Shown here: one piece after another, positions 9,304 to 18,802 of the stretch
Layout of the letters: every line of letters starts with the position of its first letter
Position numbering within the stretch: position 1 is the stretch's first letter
Assembly (NCBI GenBank): GCA_963710615.1
Contig: CAVQBF010000002.1
Coordinates: 124,001 to 188,000, forward strand
DNA length: 64,000 bases
Source: GCA-2746605 sp963710615
GTDB lineage: Bacteria > Bacteroidota > Ignavibacteria > Ignavibacteriales > Melioribacteraceae
Direction: 5' to 3'
The notes under the pieces: model-generated
The model's input: the letters and a program-made list of their open reading frames with translations, nothing else
Database searches by the model: none
Told to the model about the DNA's origin: nothing
Position numbers and translations under genes: made by a program

Positions 9304-12279
9304 TTATTTAAAGTAATTAATTACTGCTTTCATTATTTTATTTCTATCCCGCTCATCCTTGATTGTTTCGAATGGAAATCCCAAAGCAACAACCGAATAG
9401 TCTCCATTGTAGCCTGTCGCAGCACTGAAATAGTTTTCGGTATACCTTAATAGAGTTTGACCTCCGTTTACCGGCTTTAGTGCGTCGGGAGCCTCTGCAT
9501 TATATATTGTATCGTTCATTTCTGTTACAAAATCAAATGTATATTTTTTTGGTAAGAAAGTTTCTGATATACTCATAACTTGTCCGTTCTTTACTGCATG
9601 GTCGGATGCTAACGAAAATTTGAGTTTCTTATTAATGAAATCTACTTTAATTGAATCAACAGTATCACTTAAAAAAACATCGCTTGCTAAATATGAACCA
9701 GAAATAAATAAATTGCCTCCATTCTCCAAATAATCTGAAATAGTTGTAATCATTTTTTGATCAAATACTTCGTATTGAAGTCCTAGTAGACTATCGCTGA
9801 ATGGCTTAGTCCAATTAGTGGTTTTTTCTTCTCCCATGATCAAATCCACCATATTAAAATCACTTAAATTAATTTTTTCATCTGTAACAGCTTCATCACT
9901 AACAGAAATAAACGAATATCCATTCAAAGTTATTGCTTTACCGTGAATATATGGATAATTAAATGTATTTCCAGCTACTATCTTAGTCTCAAAATCTGCG
10001 TAACTAGCTCCATGTCCGGGAATATCATCAGTACTCCATTTTGAATCCGGATTGAAATTATGCTGCTCACCGGTAAATCCCATATCATACATATACGGAA
10101 CACCTTGATCAACATTATTTAAGAAACCTGAAAACTCTTTAGTATATACACTTGCTGGAGGAGCAATTCTGTCGAATCCGTTTACAATTAAAACTGTTGG
10201 ATTATTATTGTTAACAAAAGCACACGATAGAATTTCTGAAGGAAAACTTTCTCCACCATTGTTAAAAGCAGTTACCTTAAAATTATATATCTTATCATAT
10301 TCTAAATTAGTTAGCTCTAAAAAGTTTAGATCTGTTTTAGTCCCATTATCAAAACCTTCATCACCAATACTCTTATAAACAATGTAACCAGTCGGTCTAG
10401 CAGATTTCTCAATAGGATCAAGTTTAGGTTCCCAAGAAAGTTCGATTGAATTTCCAGTTTTGCGGCTAATGGCAAAATGTGTGACAGGTAATGGCTGTAC
10501 GACATATTCGAAATTGTGCTGTACCGACAAAAACTTGAGCACTGATTTATAAATTGAACGTGAGACATCAAATCTAAATCGGGGATCAGCCATAAATTTT
10601 GCATCTAAAAAGTTTTGGTGTGAAGCCAACTCAAGCAATACAGACGGCACATTTGGTCTTGTTGATTCACTGTATTGTGCATTCATCAATTGTCTTCTAT
10701 TCCAGACCGGGTCATATTTCGTTTTAATATCATTTACAATTTCGGATTGAAGAATGTCGGCAAAATCTCTATTGGCTAGTCTTGAATAATTCTCTGGAAA
10801 ACTGCTTGATGTGTCCATTCCTTCAATTGTATAAATCGAAAGTGTCCCAATCGTTGTATCTGAAGTACTAATTCCTGCATCTGTATGGAAAGCAATTGAT
10901 GCATCAATTGGGATACCCAATCCCTTAACAGTTCTATTTTTATTAGGTCCGCTTGGATTACCTTTAAGATAATTTACCCATTCACCCCTGCTTTGATAAT
11001 CATCTTTATAATCATCATCATTTCCATTCATATTGTAGACAAGAGTATCTGGCATTCCGGCGTATTGTAAATAGTAGCGAGCACCCTCAACGAATTTAGG
11101 TCTCCCGCTTGTTTCTCCATTCCTTTCCACTACTCCCATTCCTCCGCCAAATCTCACAGCATCGGTAGTAATAATTTCTCCCTTTTCTGAATTTAAAGAT
11201 GAAATTTCCACTTTTCCAATTTTATTATTCCTACCTTTTTCAAATTGAAAATTACCCAAGTAAATCCAAGTTGAACCTCCAATCGACTGATTAACAATAA
11301 ATTCACTAATACCACCCGAGTGATAAACTTTATACAAAACATTTTGAGAACTATTTTCAACTGATCGATAAGAAATATAAACTGAATAGTTCCCATGTTC
11401 GGGGAAAGCAGGCAAATACTCAGCACTAACTTCTACTGGATTAACAACTATATATTTATAACTTCCCAACTCAAATGGATTAACATTAGCGGGAATGGAA
11501 CTTGAAATCATTTTATAACCAGTTGAAGAATCAGTAATCCACAAATTGTTTTTATCAATAAATTCACTATCCAAATCATCCACTATTATTTCATTAGTTT
11601 GAGTATCTCTTTCACGGGGTAAAAATACATTTGCACCTGCATTTTCAAGCATAGGGACAATATAAGGAAGTGTAAAACTTATTGGGCCAATATCCTCAAC
11701 AGTTTGGAAAAGTCTAGCTCTCTGCCATAACCATCTATCTAATTTGTGATTATAATACCAACCATGACTATGCCATAATGCAACATTTTTATTAAAAAGT
11801 CCGTTTGCAGGCTTAAGATTTTTGCTCAAATTAAACACAACAGGATTACCTCTTTCAACACTTTGAGGTATTCTATTTTTATCATATTTGGTTTTATTTT
11901 CTCTATAAATATTTGGGACTAGCTCTTTAATATCATAACCCAAAGACGTTATTTCAATCACAAACTCATTTGAGTAGGGGAGTAATTTATCTTTTGTTTC
12001 AGCATAAATTAAGTTGATTTCATTTTCTCTAAAAGGGTAATATGAAAACTGTCTATTAAAATTGATTGATATCTTTTTTTCTGTAGAATCAACTTTTATA
12101 TTATTAATCCTTGCATGAGGATAGCCAGAAAAAGTCAACAAGCGATTTTCATAAGATGTTTTAAAATTTTCTAATAACTGATCGAGTGTAACTTCTTCAC
12201 TTATATCAAAGATACTGCAGCTATTTATTGCAATTAGCATTAAAATTAACTGAAATGGCTTAATGATTGATTTTCGCAT
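9304..12279 (-). CDS. Zinc-dependent N-acetylmuramoyl-L-alanine amidase-type lipoprotein with golvesin-like and fibronectin III domains
   Basis: A 991-residue predicted lipoprotein with Cys21 after 'AINS'. Amidase_3-type zinc ligands appear as His172 in 'WHSHGWYY', Glu223 in 'PRERDTQ', a His in 'IAFHTDAG' (about 465) and a Glu in 'SVLLELASH' (about 554). Between the two halves lies a beta-sandwich region (about 290-375) resembling the golvesin C-terminal domain, so the amidase fold seems interrupted by it. A fibronectin type III domain (about 605-695) and a C-terminal region of unknown fold follow. Homologues are often named 'xanthan lyase' by transfer, which the zinc motif does not support. 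Expected role: peptidoglycan cleavage at the outer surface or periplasm. Confidence 0.75.
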   Translation of the reverse strand: MRKSIIKPFQLILMLIAINSCSIFDISEEVTLDQLLENFKTSYENRLLTFSGYPHARINNIKVDSTEKKISINFNRQFSYYPFRENEINLIYAETKDKLLPYSNEFVIEITSLGYDIKELVPNIYRENKTKYDKNRIPQSVERGNPVVFNLSKNLKPANGLFNKNVALWHSHGWYYNHKLDRWLWQRARLFQTVEDIGPISFTLPYIVPMLENAGANVFLPRERDTQTNEIIVDDLDSEFIDKNNLWITDSSTGYKMISSSIPANVNPFELGSYKYIVVNPVEVSAEYLPAFPEHGNYSVYISYRSVENSSQNVLYKVYHSGGISEFIVNQSIGGSTWIYLGNFQFEKGRNNKIGKVEISSLNSEKGEIITTDAVRFGGGMGVVERNGETSGRPKFVEGARYYLQYAGMPDTLVYNMNGNDDDYKDDYQSRGEWVNYLKGNPSGPNKNRTVKGLGIPIDASIAFHTDAGISTSDTTIGTLSIYTIEGMDTSSSFPENYSRLANRDFADILQSEIVNDIKTKYDPVWNRRQLMNAQYSESTRPNVPSVLLELASHQNFLDAKFMADPRFRFDVSRSIYKSVLKFLSVQHNFEYVVQPLPVTHFAISRKTGNSIELSWEPKLDPIEKSARPTGYIVYKSIGDEGFDNGTKTDLNFLELTNLEYDKIYNFKVTAFNNGGESFPSEILSCAFVNNNNPTVLIVNGFDRIAPPASVYTKEFSGFLNNVDQGVPYMYDMGFTGEQHNFNPDSKWSTDDIPGHGASYADFETKIVAGNTFNYPYIHGKAITLNGYSFISVSDEAVTDEKINLSDFNMVDLIMGEEKTTNWTKPFSDSLLGLQYEVFDQKMITTISDYLENGGNLFISGSYLASDVFLSDTVDSIKVDFINKKLKFSLASDHAVKNGQVMSISETFLPKKYTFDFVTEMNDTIYNAEAPDALKPVNGGQTLLRYTENYFSAATGYNGDYSVVALGFPFETIKDERDRNKIMKAVINYFK

Positions 12280-12445
12280 ATTTATTAGTATAGTTTGTTA
12301 TTATTCCAATAAGTAAATTACCATAATGGGTTAATGGAATCAATTCTTAAGAGCATTATTATAAAATTTATCGCAATAAAAAGTTTTGGTTATAATAAAC
12401 AATTGATATATTTTTGGTAATAAATAATCTATTTAGGAAAATTAA

Positions 12446-12604
12446 ATGAGCAAAATAAGAGTAGTTGTTGAGCTTTGGGAATTTTTGCGAGTCAGAAAAA
12501 AATGGTGGTTGATGCCCATTGTTTTTTTCTTAATTATATTAGGCGGACTAATAGTACTTACACAAGGTTCAGCATTGGCACCATTTATATACGCAATATT
12601 TTAA
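12446..12604 (+). CDS. DUF5989 family small membrane protein
   Basis: A 52-residue ORF with an upstream 'TTTAGGA' ribosome-binding-like stretch. It has a basic amphipathic N-terminus ('LWEFLRVRKKWW'), one hydrophobic segment (about residues 23-40) and the ending 'GSALAPFIYAIF'. This pattern matches the DUF5989 family, whose members are short single-pass proteins. In other genomes that family sits beside carbamoyltransferase and SGNH-hydrolase genes. Here it stands alone between an amidase gene and tRNA-Ser. The nearest SGNH gene is more than 10 kb away at the window start. Function unknown. Confidence 0.7.
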   Translation: MSKIRVVVELWEFLRVRKKWWLMPIVFFLIILGGLIVLTQGSALAPFIYAIF

Positions 12605-12722
12605 CAATTTTAGTTGATTTTCTTTTTGTTCTTGATTGAAAAAATCTTTAATTTTTCTATCTGTACTTAATTTATTATTAAAATTATTGAAAATATTACG
12701 ATAATTAGTAATTATTATTTTT

Positions 12723-12809
12723 GGAGAGTTGGCAGAGTGGTTGAATGCGGCGGTCTTGAAAACCGTTAAGGATGCAAGTCCTTCCGGGGTTCGAATCCCT
12801 GACTCTCCG
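12723..12809 (+). tRNA. tRNA-Ser (anticodon TGA)
   Basis: The acceptor stem GGAGAGT pairs with ACTCTCC, followed by discriminator G at 12809. The D arm, an anticodon stem-loop with loop CTTGAAA (anticodon TGA) and a long class II variable arm (GGA...TCC) are visible. The T arm holds GGTTCGAATCC. The 87-base length and the variable arm agree with serine. CCA is not encoded. Confidence 0.95.
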
Positions 12810-12938
12810 CAATAACCTTTATGGTTATTTTAGTAAAAGGATTGATCAGTTTTTTTCAAGGTATCACAGATTATGCGATTTATTTTGAAGCTCTGTTCAA
12901 CTCCAGGTTTTTGTTTAATAATTTAGGAGCGCTGTAAA

Positions 12939-13148
12939 ATGGCAGAGCGAAAAGAAGGAACCGTAAAATGGTTCAATAATTCTAAAGGGTATGGTTTTAT
13001 TCAACAAGAAGATGGTGAAGATTTATTTGTTCACTTTAAATCCATTGTTGCTGATGGCTTTAAAACCTTAGAAGAAGGTCAAAAAGTTGAATTTGAAATT
13101 GGTGAAGGTCAAAAAGGTCCTCAAGCCCTTGAAGTAAAAATCGTTTAA
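12939..13148 (+). CDS. Cold-shock domain protein (CspA family)
   Basis: A 69-residue single cold-shock domain. RNP1 is 'KGYGFIQQ' and RNP2 is 'DLFVHF', the two aromatic-rich RNA-binding strands. These proteins bind single-stranded RNA or DNA and act as RNA chaperones in the cytoplasm. The start has GGAGCG upstream. About 130 bases separate it from tRNA-Ser, so a sizeable 5' leader is possible, as is common for csp genes. A strong intrinsic terminator follows 24 bases after the stop, making it a single-gene transcript. Confidence 0.95.
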   Translation: MAERKEGTVKWFNNSKGYGFIQQEDGEDLFVHFKSIVADGFKTLEEGQKVEFEIGEGQKGPQALEVKIV

Positions 13149-13172
13149 GTAATATTAAATTTTTAACGATTA

Positions 13173-13200
13173 AATCCAGCATTTTTGCTGGATTTTTTTT
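13173..13200 (+). terminator. Intrinsic terminator after the cold-shock gene
   Basis: A perfect 9-bp stem AATCCAGCA/TGCTGGATT with a TTTT loop runs straight into a T-run ending at 13200. Confidence 0.9.
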
Positions 13201-13285
13201 GTCTAATTCTACTAATTTGTATTTGCATCTAAGGAAAAAAATTAGTCTCACAAATTTTCTTTTCTTGCCGATAATCCATTATGTA

Positions 13286-13702
13286 ATGAATACGAAAAAC
13301 TTTACAATTAATAGCGAATATAAAAATGTTAGTTCCGTCTGTTTTATAGTAAAAACATTCTGCGAAGAGAACTATTTAAATGAAGAAAAGATCAAGGAAA
13401 TTGAATTAAGCCTTGCTGAAGCTCTAAATAATATTATTAAACATGCATATAAAGGCAATGAATCGAATAAAATTGAAATCAGAATGTCAATTGATGATTC
13501 TCAATTTAAAGTTATTTTAACTGATTTCGGTCTTGCGAGAAATAATGTTGGAAAACCGGTTTTGGAATTTGATCCTAATGATATTGAAAGTTTACCCGAA
13601 GGCGGTATGGGACTTTACATTATCGAGCAGTTAATGGATGAAAATATTTATTTTCGCGATGGAGAAAAAAATACCTTCACACTTATCAAAAATATCATTT
13701 AA
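13286..13702 (+). CDS. ATP-binding protein of the anti-sigma factor / RsbW-like serine kinase family
   Basis: A 138-residue HATPase_c_2 domain. The N box reads 'LAEALNNIIKHAY' and the glycine-rich lid 'GGMGLYIIEQLMD'. This is the fold of RsbW/SpoIIAB kinases that bind or phosphorylate anti-sigma antagonists. The chosen start is the ATG at 13286. A longer frame opening with TTG at 13199 would begin inside the preceding terminator and adds residues unlike the family. No partner sigma factor or antagonist is encoded nearby, so the target is unknown. It is followed 36 bases later by a Sel1-repeat gene on the same strand. Confidence 0.8.
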   Translation: MNTKNFTINSEYKNVSSVCFIVKTFCEENYLNEEKIKEIELSLAEALNNIIKHAYKGNESNKIEIRMSIDDSQFKVILTDFGLARNNVGKPVLEFDPNDIESLPEGGMGLYIIEQLMDENIYFRDGEKNTFTLIKNII

Positions 13703-13738
13703 ATTGATTTTATTATTTTAAAGATCAATCAAGTCTAA

Positions 13739-15280
13739 ATGCCATACAAGATATTTTTCTTACTTTTAATATTTACATTTACTTTTCTTGTTGCTCAAGA
13801 AACATCAACTAGCGAGGCTTTTAAGAAGAAAGGATTCAGCAATAACACTCCTCTCATCAAACCAAAATATCCCTCCTATAGTTTAGCTGTTACATATGTT
13901 TTAACCGAAAAAGCTAAAACGGGTGATCCATTTGCTCAACATGAATTAGGAATTAGAAATATCCTTGGAATTGGTGTTCCGGTAGACACGGTTGAAGCAG
14001 CATATTGGATAGGTAAAGCAGCATCAAAAAATTTACCAGCCGCAAATTTTAATTATGGTATTATGCTTAATAGTGGAATTGGAGTTGAATGGAATCCTTT
14101 CCTGGCATTTAAAAATTTTAAGGTAGCCGCAGAAAGTGGAATGGAACAAGGTCAATATGTATTTGGTTTGATGCATACTGATAATTTAATTGTGAATAAG
14201 AACTTAAAAACGGCTCAGGAATGGCTTGAAAAATCTGCTGAAAGAGGTTTCGAAGAGGCAAAAAAAGTTCTAGAAGAATTTGTTAAACAAGGATTGATTT
14301 TTTCTCAAGATTCCTCTTTACTTAATAATATTAAAACTGAAAATAATAATTCGAATTCAATTTATTCTTCGTTTATTTCGAGTGATTATGAATTAGATTT
14401 TTATAATTTTTCAGATGACTCTCTGAGCGATACTGAAGAAAAAGAATTATTAAATAATCTACTTAGTTCTAGAAGTGATGAGTTAAAGGATGCGCTAAAA
14501 ATAAATGATACTCAAGAATTTTCTCAGCTTAAGGATACCACCGCCCTCAATATTGTAGATTTTGCAGTAAGCAAAGGAAGCCCCGAAGCACTTCTTATAA
14601 AAGCAAGACTTTATGAACATGGAATTGGAGTAAAGCAAAATTATACTTTGGCATCTTCAAATTATTTGAAAGCTTTTAGACTTGGTTCTTATAAAGCAGC
14701 AGAATCTTTATTAAAGATTTCTCAGAAGCAAATGTTTTTTGATGAATTGGAAAAACAAGTAAAAGCTAACAATCCAAATGCAATGTATGTTTGGGCAGGT
14801 TTAATTGCATTAGGCCTAGACTATTCGTTATCAGAACAACAGGCTTTTGAACTTTTAAAGAAAGCTGAAAAACAAAAAGATATTAATTCGATCATTGAGC
14901 TTGGTTTAGCATATTATTCCGGTTCATTGGTTAAGAAAGATTCACTCAAGGCCATAGAATATTTTGAAATGGCTGCAAACCTTGGTAGCAGTGAAGCTAA
15001 AGTAAGGTTAGCTTTTATTAAAATTCAGTCCTCAAATGAACTGATGAAGGATAATCATTTAGAAGTTTTGGAAACATATTCAAACAATGGATCGGTTTTA
15101 GCCGAGGCTGCTTTAGCATATTGTTACGAAAATGGCATAGCTGTAAAAACTAATAAAGCTAAAGCTTCTAGATTATACCGCCAGGCAGCTCAGAGAGGTA
15201 ATGAAGCTGCTTATAACTCACTTCGTAATATGTATGATCAGCTTCGTCCGGACGAGGAAGAATTTAAAATCTATCTATAA
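13739..15280 (+). CDS. Exported Sel1-repeat (SLR) protein
   Basis: A 513-residue protein with a clear signal peptide (about residues 1-20). Sel1-like repeats are spread in two blocks (about 65-175 and 275-500). Typical pieces are 'AQHELGIRNILGIGV', 'EALLIKARLYEHGIGV' and 'AEAALAYCYENGIAV'. Such alpha/alpha solenoids act as protein-binding scaffolds, often in the periplasm. A low-complexity acidic and Asn/Ser-rich linker (about 185-240) separates the blocks. No catalytic motif is visible. It may be co-transcribed with the upstream RsbW-like gene. No function can be assigned beyond scaffold. Confidence 0.85.
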   Translation: MPYKIFFLLLIFTFTFLVAQETSTSEAFKKKGFSNNTPLIKPKYPSYSLAVTYVLTEKAKTGDPFAQHELGIRNILGIGVPVDTVEAAYWIGKAASKNLPAANFNYGIMLNSGIGVEWNPFLAFKNFKVAAESGMEQGQYVFGLMHTDNLIVNKNLKTAQEWLEKSAERGFEEAKKVLEEFVKQGLIFSQDSSLLNNIKTENNNSNSIYSSFISSDYELDFYNFSDDSLSDTEEKELLNNLLSSRSDELKDALKINDTQEFSQLKDTTALNIVDFAVSKGSPEALLIKARLYEHGIGVKQNYTLASSNYLKAFRLGSYKAAESLLKISQKQMFFDELEKQVKANNPNAMYVWAGLIALGLDYSLSEQQAFELLKKAEKQKDINSIIELGLAYYSGSLVKKDSLKAIEYFEMAANLGSSEAKVRLAFIKIQSSNELMKDNHLEVLETYSNNGSVLAEAALAYCYENGIAVKTNKAKASRLYRQAAQRGNEAAYNSLRNMYDQLRPDEEEFKIYL

Positions 15281-15494
15281 TTTCAACTAACTCTTTCCCT
15301 TTTTATTTAGCATATCTATTCTATTAAACATTTAAAACTCCAATGAATAATTCGATAATGAATTATGGTCCTAAGGAAAGAAAAAGGTGATTTAAATATT
15401 CTACTCAACAGATAATAAAAATATAATAGAAGCAAATGAAATCCAATTTTAGGTCAATACTATTAGGTTTGTCTAAAAATGATTCCTTAAATAT

Positions 15495-16953
15495 ATGAAA
15501 TCAAAATTTTATTTATCCTTAAAAACTAAGCTATTGATAGTTACAACGCTTTTGTTAGCTGTAATATCATTATTTGTTTATTACTATTTCCCGCTAAAAT
15601 TTGAAAACGAAAATCTGAACAGTCTTCAAGAAAGAGCCAATTCTATTGCTAAAATTGCAGCTTACGGTATTTCCTCAGGCTTATATTTTGAAGGTGTAAA
15701 GTCATCCAACGAAGACATTGAAACTTTAATTCAGAATGAAGAAATAGTCTATGTTATGATATTTAAAGATGATTTGCTTTTCTATGAATATAATACATTT
15801 GTCGCAGTTCTTAACAATTATAAAGATGTTGATGGAGAGCGAATTTCGAAAAAATGGAATGTAATGAAAACCTATGCTCCAATTATGTCGGCTGATGAGA
15901 AAATTGGTGATATTTATATTGGTATTTCTCTTGCTCCAGTTTATAATAAAATTGGAGAGCTTAGAGAAAATATTGGCATAATCAGTTTAATTTTATTTGT
16001 TATTAGTACAGTTATTGTTTTTTTCATTGGCAAAGTATTTACTAAACCACTTAGTAATATTGTAAAAGTAACTAATAAAATTATAGAAGGAGATTTTACT
16101 CAAAGAGTTGAAGTTATATCTAGAGACGAAGTAGGGATTTCTAGCAAAATCATTTAATAAAATGGTGGAGCGGATTGAGAATGGCAATTCAGAGATGGAT
16201 AAAATTAACAAAGAACTTGAAATTAGAGTAAAAGATAGAACATTAGAGTTAGAAAAAGCTTTAAAGTCACTTCAAGCAGAGAATACAGAACGTAAAAAGG
16301 CAGAAATTGAAATAAGTAAATCTTTACACGAAAAGGAAGTGCTTTTAAAAGAAATTCATCATAGAGTAAAGAATAATCTACAAATTGTATCTAGTTTATT
16401 CTTCTTTCAATCTAAACAGATTAGCGATCCCAAAATGTTAGATTTGTTTCGAGATGGACAAAACCGAGTTAAATCAATGGCCCTTATTCATGAAAAACTT
16501 TATCAATCAGGTGATTTGGCTAATATTGATTTTAAAGAATATATAAAGAAATTAGCGAATTTTTTATTACAGTCCTACGGAGTAAATCAAAGTAAAATTA
16601 AGTTTAAGAATAATGTTCATGATGTTCATCTTGGTGTTGATACTGCAGTTCCCTGTGGTTTAATAATAAATGAGCTCGTATCAAATTCTTTAAAACATGG
16701 TTTGAAAGATTCAGATTCAGGTGAAATAAGAATTGATATGGGTTACAACGAAAATAATAAATTAATACTAAAAATAAGCGATAATGGAAGTGGAATACCA
16801 AAAGATTTTAATCTTGAAAAATCAGAATCCTTAGGTTTACGTTTGGTACATAATTTAACGACACAACTAAATGGTGAAATCAAATTCTTTAATAATAATG
16901 GAACAATGATAAAGTTAGTTTTCCCGGACCCAAATTTAAAGAAGGTTAGTTAA
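15495..16953 (+). pseudogene. Membrane sensor histidine kinase (HAMP + HisKA_2), split by a +1 frameshift near 16146
   Basis: Two frames, 15495-16157 and 16162-16953, together encode one kinase of about 485 residues. The first has a transmembrane segment (about 13-32), an extracytoplasmic sensor, a second segment (about 158-178) and the start of a HAMP domain ending 'RDEVGISSK'. The second continues the HAMP as 'SFNKMVERIE', then a coiled coil, a HisKA_2 dimerisation/phosphoacceptor helix 'EIHHRVKNNLQIVSSL' and a HATPase ('NELVSNSLKHG', 'SDNGSGIP'). Removing one A from the AAAA run at about 16145-16148 joins them exactly. It may be a sequencing indel rather than a dead gene. It lies 4 bases before a receiver-kinase gene, its likely partner. 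Confidence 0.85.
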
Positions 16954-16957
16954 TTAT

Positions 16958-18481
16958 ATGAGTGATAAAAGAATACTTATTGTTGAAGATGAGATAATTA
17001 TCGCAATGGAAATTGCTGATCGCCTTAAATCTATGGGTTATGAAGTTCTAAGAATTGTTTCTACTGGGCAGATGGCAATCCAATCCGCTTTAAAGGAAAA
17101 ACCAAATCTTATCCTCATGGATATTATGATTAAAGGTGATATTGATGGAATAGAAACAGCTCATAGAATTCATGAAAAATCACGTATTCCTGTAATTTAT
17201 CTAACAGCAAATGCTGATGAGTCTACACTAGAACGTGCTAAAGTTTCTGATGCATTTGGATATTTGATAAAACCATTTGAAGAAAGAGAGCTTAACACTA
17301 CTATCGAAATGGCTCTTTATAAACACAAAATGGAAGCAAAACTTCGCGAAAGTGAAGAAAGATTTAAAAGTCTTGTAGAAAACTCATCAATTGGTATTTT
17401 TAGACTTTCAAAGGAAGGTAGAATTCTTCATGCCAACCCTACATTTGTATCATTACTTGGATTTACAAAATTAAGTGAAATAGTAGGTAAGAGTATTGCT
17501 GATTTCTTAGTGGGGACTAATAATAAAGCACAAGAGATTATTGAATTATTAAAGAGTAGAGGAAAAATTTATCAATATAAGGCTGAACTGGTTAATAATA
17601 ATAGCGAAAGGATTGCAATCAGTTTAGGTGGAAATCTTGTTAAATGGGAAGATGAAATTCTTTATTTTGATGGAACTATTGAGGATATTACTAAGCAACA
17701 GGAATATGAGAATGAATTAATTAAAGCTAAAGAAAAAGCTGAAGAATCGGATAAACTTAAAACAGAGTTCCTAGCTGGTATGTCTCACGAAATCAGAACT
17801 CCGGTAAATACTATTATGAGCTATCTATCATTGCTTAATAACGAATTAAATGATGAAGATAATGCCCGATTTAAAGAAGTCTTTGATGCTATACAGGTTG
17901 GAAGTTTACGATTAACAAGAACAATTGATTCCATTTTGAATATGGCTCAGTTTCAAGCAGGTACTTTTGATGTTTTCAAAACTAAAATTGATATTGATAA
18001 TGAAATCATAAAAAGCCTTTATGAAGAATTTAAATATGTAGCAAAACAGCGTGGACTTGAACTAAAGTTTATTAACACTTCTGAAAATACTAGTATTCTT
18101 GGAGACAAATATTCACTCTCTCAACTTTTTGTAAACCTGCTGGATAATGGCTTAAAATACACTAAAGAAGGTTACGTTGAAATAAAAATTTATAATGATG
18201 AAGATGGTATTCTTTGCACAGATGTTAAAGATAGCGGAATTGGAATATCATCTGAATTTTTACCTACATTATTTAAGCCATTCTCTCAAGAAGAACAAGG
18301 CTATACAAGAAAATTTGATGGAAATGGATTAGGATTAGCTTTAGTGAAAAAATATTGTGACCTTAACGATGCAGTTATAAAAGTCTCAAGTATAAAAGGT
18401 GAGGGGACAAAATTTACGGTCAAGTTTGAAAAAACGAATGTTAATAATGAATATAAAAGTGTTAGCAAAACTATCGTTTAA
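16958..18481 (+). CDS. Hybrid receiver-PAS-histidine kinase
   Basis: A 507-residue cytoplasmic protein. A receiver domain (about 1-120) has acidic pocket 'VEDE', phosphoacceptor Asp in 'LILMDIMI' and conserved Lys in 'YLIKPFEE'. A PAS domain (about 130-245) follows, then a HisKA domain with 'GMSHEIRTPVNTI' and a HATPase (N box 'NLLDNGLKY', 'DSGIGIS', 'GNGLGLALVKKY'). The order means a phosphorylated receiver could control the attached kinase. It starts 4 bases after the upstream kinase, so the two form a phosphorelay operon. No output DNA-binding domain is present here. Confidence 0.9.
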   Translation: MSDKRILIVEDEIIIAMEIADRLKSMGYEVLRIVSTGQMAIQSALKEKPNLILMDIMIKGDIDGIETAHRIHEKSRIPVIYLTANADESTLERAKVSDAFGYLIKPFEERELNTTIEMALYKHKMEAKLRESEERFKSLVENSSIGIFRLSKEGRILHANPTFVSLLGFTKLSEIVGKSIADFLVGTNNKAQEIIELLKSRGKIYQYKAELVNNNSERIAISLGGNLVKWEDEILYFDGTIEDITKQQEYENELIKAKEKAEESDKLKTEFLAGMSHEIRTPVNTIMSYLSLLNNELNDEDNARFKEVFDAIQVGSLRLTRTIDSILNMAQFQAGTFDVFKTKIDIDNEIIKSLYEEFKYVAKQRGLELKFINTSENTSILGDKYSLSQLFVNLLDNGLKYTKEGYVEIKIYNDEDGILCTDVKDSGIGISSEFLPTLFKPFSQEEQGYTRKFDGNGLGLALVKKYCDLNDAVIKVSSIKGEGTKFTVKFEKTNVNNEYKSVSKTIV

Positions 18482-18645
18482 AATGGAATTCCGTTTTTTC
18501 ATTATTCTTAATGTTTTGTAAAATTATTAAATATGATACAAAAAAGTTCTCACAATACATTCTTTCATATTTTTAAATTTTTATTTGTAAGTACAATTCT
18601 GATATCTAACTTGAATAAATTATATTCATGTTGTTTTTGTTTTAG

Positions 18646-18659
18646 CGACATTTGGGTCG
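18646..18659. promoter_or_regulatory. Candidate enhancer (UAS) CGAC-N6-GTCG upstream of the 18742 sigma-54 promoter
   Basis: An inverted repeat CGAC-ATTTGG-GTCG is centred about 115 bases before the predicted transcription start of the 18803 gene. The same half-sites and spacing recur at 24989-25002 between the two other sigma-54 promoters of this module. The rest of the 18482-18802 gap is AT-rich with no other gene. Confidence 0.55.
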
Positions 18660-18741
18660 ATCTATTCGTCTATTAAGTCTGATTTACTTCACAATAACTC
18701 TAAAATGGGCCATATTTAATTGTTTTAACAACTTTAAAAAT

Positions 18742-18757
18742 TGGCACACTATTTTCA
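18742..18757 (+). promoter_or_regulatory. Sigma-54 (-24/-12) promoter of the 18803 gene
   Basis: The sequence TGGCAC-N5-TTTCA has the exact -24 box and spacing of a sigma-54 promoter; the -12 element is TTTC rather than TTGC. The predicted start is near 18768, 35 bases before the ATG at 18803. Confidence 0.65.
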
Positions 18758-18802
18758 TTGTTTACTCTAGAACGAACAATCAATAAAAAAAGGAGTAACA
18801 AA

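Noticed and set aside
12580..12600. TGGCAC inside the DUF5989 gene as a promoter
   Set aside because: No -12 element at the right spacing, and it lies within a coding sequence.
13199..13285. TTG-started extension of the RsbW-like gene
   Set aside because: It begins inside the cold-shock terminator and encodes residues not expected in the family.
18758..18802. Upstream extension of the 18803 gene to 18758
   Set aside because: It would begin before the predicted sigma-54 transcript start and lacks a ribosome-binding site, while 18803 has AGGAG at good spacing.
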